DNA of 32,316 nucleotides from the NCBI GenBank assembly GCA_024640825.1, contig JAHEEG010000009.1:25159-57474 (forward strand), written 5' to 3'. The notes below the pieces were generated by a model, which worked only from the letters and a program-made list of their open reading frames with translations, had not been told where the DNA came from and searched no databases. The stretch is from Gammaproteobacteria bacterium. GTDB taxonomy: Bacteria > Pseudomonadota > Gammaproteobacteria > Pseudomonadales > Azotimanducaceae. This document shows positions 31,276 through 32,316 of this stretch, one piece after another. The translations under genes were made by a program, and so were the position numbers. Each line of letters starts with the position of its first letter. The first letter of the stretch is position 1.

Positions 31276-31515
31276 ATGAATCTCTCAATTACCTACTGCA
31301 GTTCCTGAAACTATCGTCCCCAAGCGGTCAGTCTGGCTGCGAAGCTGCGCAAGGCGTTCCAAATTGATGCCGTTCTGATCCCGGGTGGCGGCGGTGTCTT
31401 CGACGTGTCGGTCAATGGCACCCGGGTATACTCCAAACAAGAGACAGGACATTTTCCGGACGAGGATGCTCTGGTTTCGCAAATAGGCGCAGACCACCCC
31501 CGCAAAAGGCAATGA
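31276..31515 (+). CDS. selW: SelW/SelT/SelH-family (Rdx) selenoprotein with in-frame UGA
   Basis: 79-residue thioredoxin-like selenoprotein. Reading the TGA at 31306-31308 as Sec (residue 11), one frame runs to the TGA at 31513-31515. It starts MNLSITYCSSU, giving the Rdx redox motif C8-x-x-U11, then NYRPQAVSLAAKLRKAF, the family core VLIPGGGGVFDVSVNG, and TRVYSKQETGHFPDEDALV. Homology continues unbroken across the TGA, which rules out a chance stop. AGGA at 31265-31268 is 7 nt before the ATG; an in-frame ATG at 31261 has no ribosome-binding site. Rdx proteins are small thiol redox proteins whose partner is unsettled. It is monocistronic and convergent with a nitroreductase gene. selB, selC and selD are all present in this window. 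Confidence 0.92.
31324..31340 (+). promoter_or_regulatory. Candidate bacterial SECIS hairpin
   Basis: Directly downstream of the Sec UGA, GCGGTCA (31324-31330) pairs with TGGCTGC (31334-31340) to give a 7-bp stem, including two G-U pairs, closed by the tri-loop GTC. Bacterial SECIS elements are stem-loops within the coding sequence with a G (often GU) in the apical loop, about 16-37 nt after the UGA. Here the loop G at 31331 is 23 nt after the last base of the UGA. It would be read by SelB. Confidence 0.7.
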
Positions 31516-31587
31516 AGAAAGGCGTCATGCGAAGGAGCAACGGGCAGGTGGTCAAGCAAAGCCTCGGCGGCCCGGGCTGCTAGGTGA

Positions 31588-32271
31588 TCACGGGGCCTCG
31601 CCGAGGTCTGCCACCAGGCTTAACCCCTCACCCCAGCGATCGGCATAAGCCAGCTTTTCCACTGGCCGCCGGCTGATGGGGCCGTGACCGCGTAGTTGCG
31701 GATAGCCTATGGGCACGAATGCACAAGTATACCAATCGTCGGGAATCTTCAGCAGAGCCTTGACGTCCTCTTCGCAGAAGCAGAGCAACGTCGTAAGGGT
31801 GCAGCCGACGCCTTCGGTCCGGCAGGCCAGCATGGCGTTCTCCACCGCGGGATATACCGACCCCCCACCCACCACGCTGGGACGACCGAGATCGGCATCG
31901 GTAATGGCCATGTGATCAGGGTTGAAACAGAACACAAGAATCGTCGGCGCCTCTCCCATGTGCTCGCCGAGATAGTCGGCGGCGGCCAGCATGCGTTGTT
32001 GCCTGGCAAGTGCCTCCCCCGACAGCTGCTCCAGATTACGACGCGCGCCCCTGCTGTATTTCGCCCATTGTGGCCTGTAGAGATCGCCGATGGCTCGGCG
32101 CTTGTCAGGATCGCGCACTACCACCACCCGCCAGGGCTGCACATTGCCACCGCTGGGCGCCCAGGCAGCAGCCTGCAGGATACGCTGCAGCACGGAGTCC
32201 GGTAGTGGGTCCGGTTTCAACCGCCGGACCGCCCGCAGCGTGCTCATGGCCTGGTAGATATCTAGGCTCAT
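31588..32271 (-). CDS. Nitroreductase-family flavoprotein
   Basis: FMN-dependent NAD(P)H oxidoreductase fold, 227 aa from the ATG at 32271, which has an excellent AGGAGG upstream (a start at 32310 is less likely). Family features: MSTLRAVRRLKPDPLPDSVL at the N terminus, the FMN-phosphate segment APSGGNVQPWRVVVVRD, and a C-terminal FVPIGYPQLRGHGPISRRPV with the conserved GxP strand. The middle GGSVYPAVENAMLACRTEG is the helical region at the dimer interface. The natural substrate is not predictable. It converges with the selenoprotein gene, with 72 nt between the stops. Confidence 0.9.
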   Translation of the reverse strand: MSLDIYQAMSTLRAVRRLKPDPLPDSVLQRILQAAAWAPSGGNVQPWRVVVVRDPDKRRAIGDLYRPQWAKYSRGARRNLEQLSGEALARQQRMLAAADYLGEHMGEAPTILVFCFNPDHMAITDADLGRPSVVGGGSVYPAVENAMLACRTEGVGCTLTTLLCFCEEDVKALLKIPDDWYTCAFVPIGYPQLRGHGPISRRPVEKLAYADRWGEGLSLVADLGEAP

Positions 32272-32316
32272 CCTTTTCCTCCTCGCTAACACAGCAACCT
32301 GATAACACAAAGCTCG

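Noticed and set aside
31182-31367. 61-aa ORF overlapping the selenoprotein start in another frame
   Set aside because: No family resemblance and no ribosome-binding site; it overlaps the Rdx frame.
31562-31606. Inverted repeat CCTCGGCG...CGCCGAGG between the selenoprotein and nitroreductase stops
   Set aside because: The arms match perfectly, but one arm lies inside the nitroreductase coding sequence, the spacing is 29 nt and there is no T-run; noted only as a weak terminator possibility.

Overview
The window looks like chromosomal DNA from a GC-rich, free-living gammaproteobacterium. Supporting signs are dense coding on both strands, proteobacterial-style panBC, coaX, putA and selD genes, and frequent 4-8 base gene overlaps. 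No ribosomal or other strong phylogenetic marker is present, so I do not name a genus. There is no CRISPR array, no intact insertion sequence and no prophage.

The most important observation is selenium. The window opens with the 3' part of selB and the selenocysteine tRNA gene selC (682-774). In the middle lies a selD fused to an FAD-dependent NADH-dehydrogenase-like domain (14336-16495). Near the end there is a short gene, invisible to ordinary ORF calling, that reads as a SelW/SelT/SelH-family (Rdx) selenoprotein. It runs from 31276 to 31515 with an in-frame TGA at 31306-31308 in a C-x-x-U motif. A hairpin with a GUC loop, correctly spaced to be a bacterial SECIS, follows that TGA. The tRNA, the translation factor, the selenium donor enzyme and a client protein are therefore all in one window.

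Layout. 1-1600: selB end, selC, then a gene-poor stretch. 1582-4816: a secreted Bax-like glucosaminidase, a tandem-DUF1330 protein coupled to a tiny ORF, and a TauD-type dioxygenase. 4973-7100: a secreted protein of unknown function, a cupin, and a decayed VOC (glyoxalase-fold) gene. 7149-10731: a plant-like soluble acyl-ACP desaturase overlapping a secreted beta-propeller with six DxDxDG calcium-type loops, then a short-chain dehydrogenase. 10880-13696: a DUF2254-like membrane protein divergent from a MetX-family acyltransferase. 13714-16807: a minus-strand operon of acidic small protein, FAD-SelD fusion and FrnE-type DsbA-fold protein. 16912-18326: a sulfide/persulfide module (Blh persulfide dioxygenase and an exported DUF442 phosphatase-like protein). 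18483-21085: mauE, mauD and an omega-aminotransferase in one probable operon, with no methylamine dehydrogenase subunits in view. 21252-26996: a spinster-like MFS transporter, a type A PutA and a YdjM-like membrane metal hydrolase. 27116-30801: a site-2-protease-like CBS protein and the panB-panC-coaX coenzyme A operon. 31276-32271: the selenoprotein gene, convergent with a nitroreductase-family gene.

Functionally, much of the window concerns thiol, sulfur and selenium redox chemistry: Sec incorporation, selenophosphate synthesis, DsbA- and MauD-fold disulfide proteins, persulfide oxidation, and O-acyl-serine or homoserine synthesis. The rest is amino-acid catabolism (proline, omega-amino acids) and CoA synthesis.
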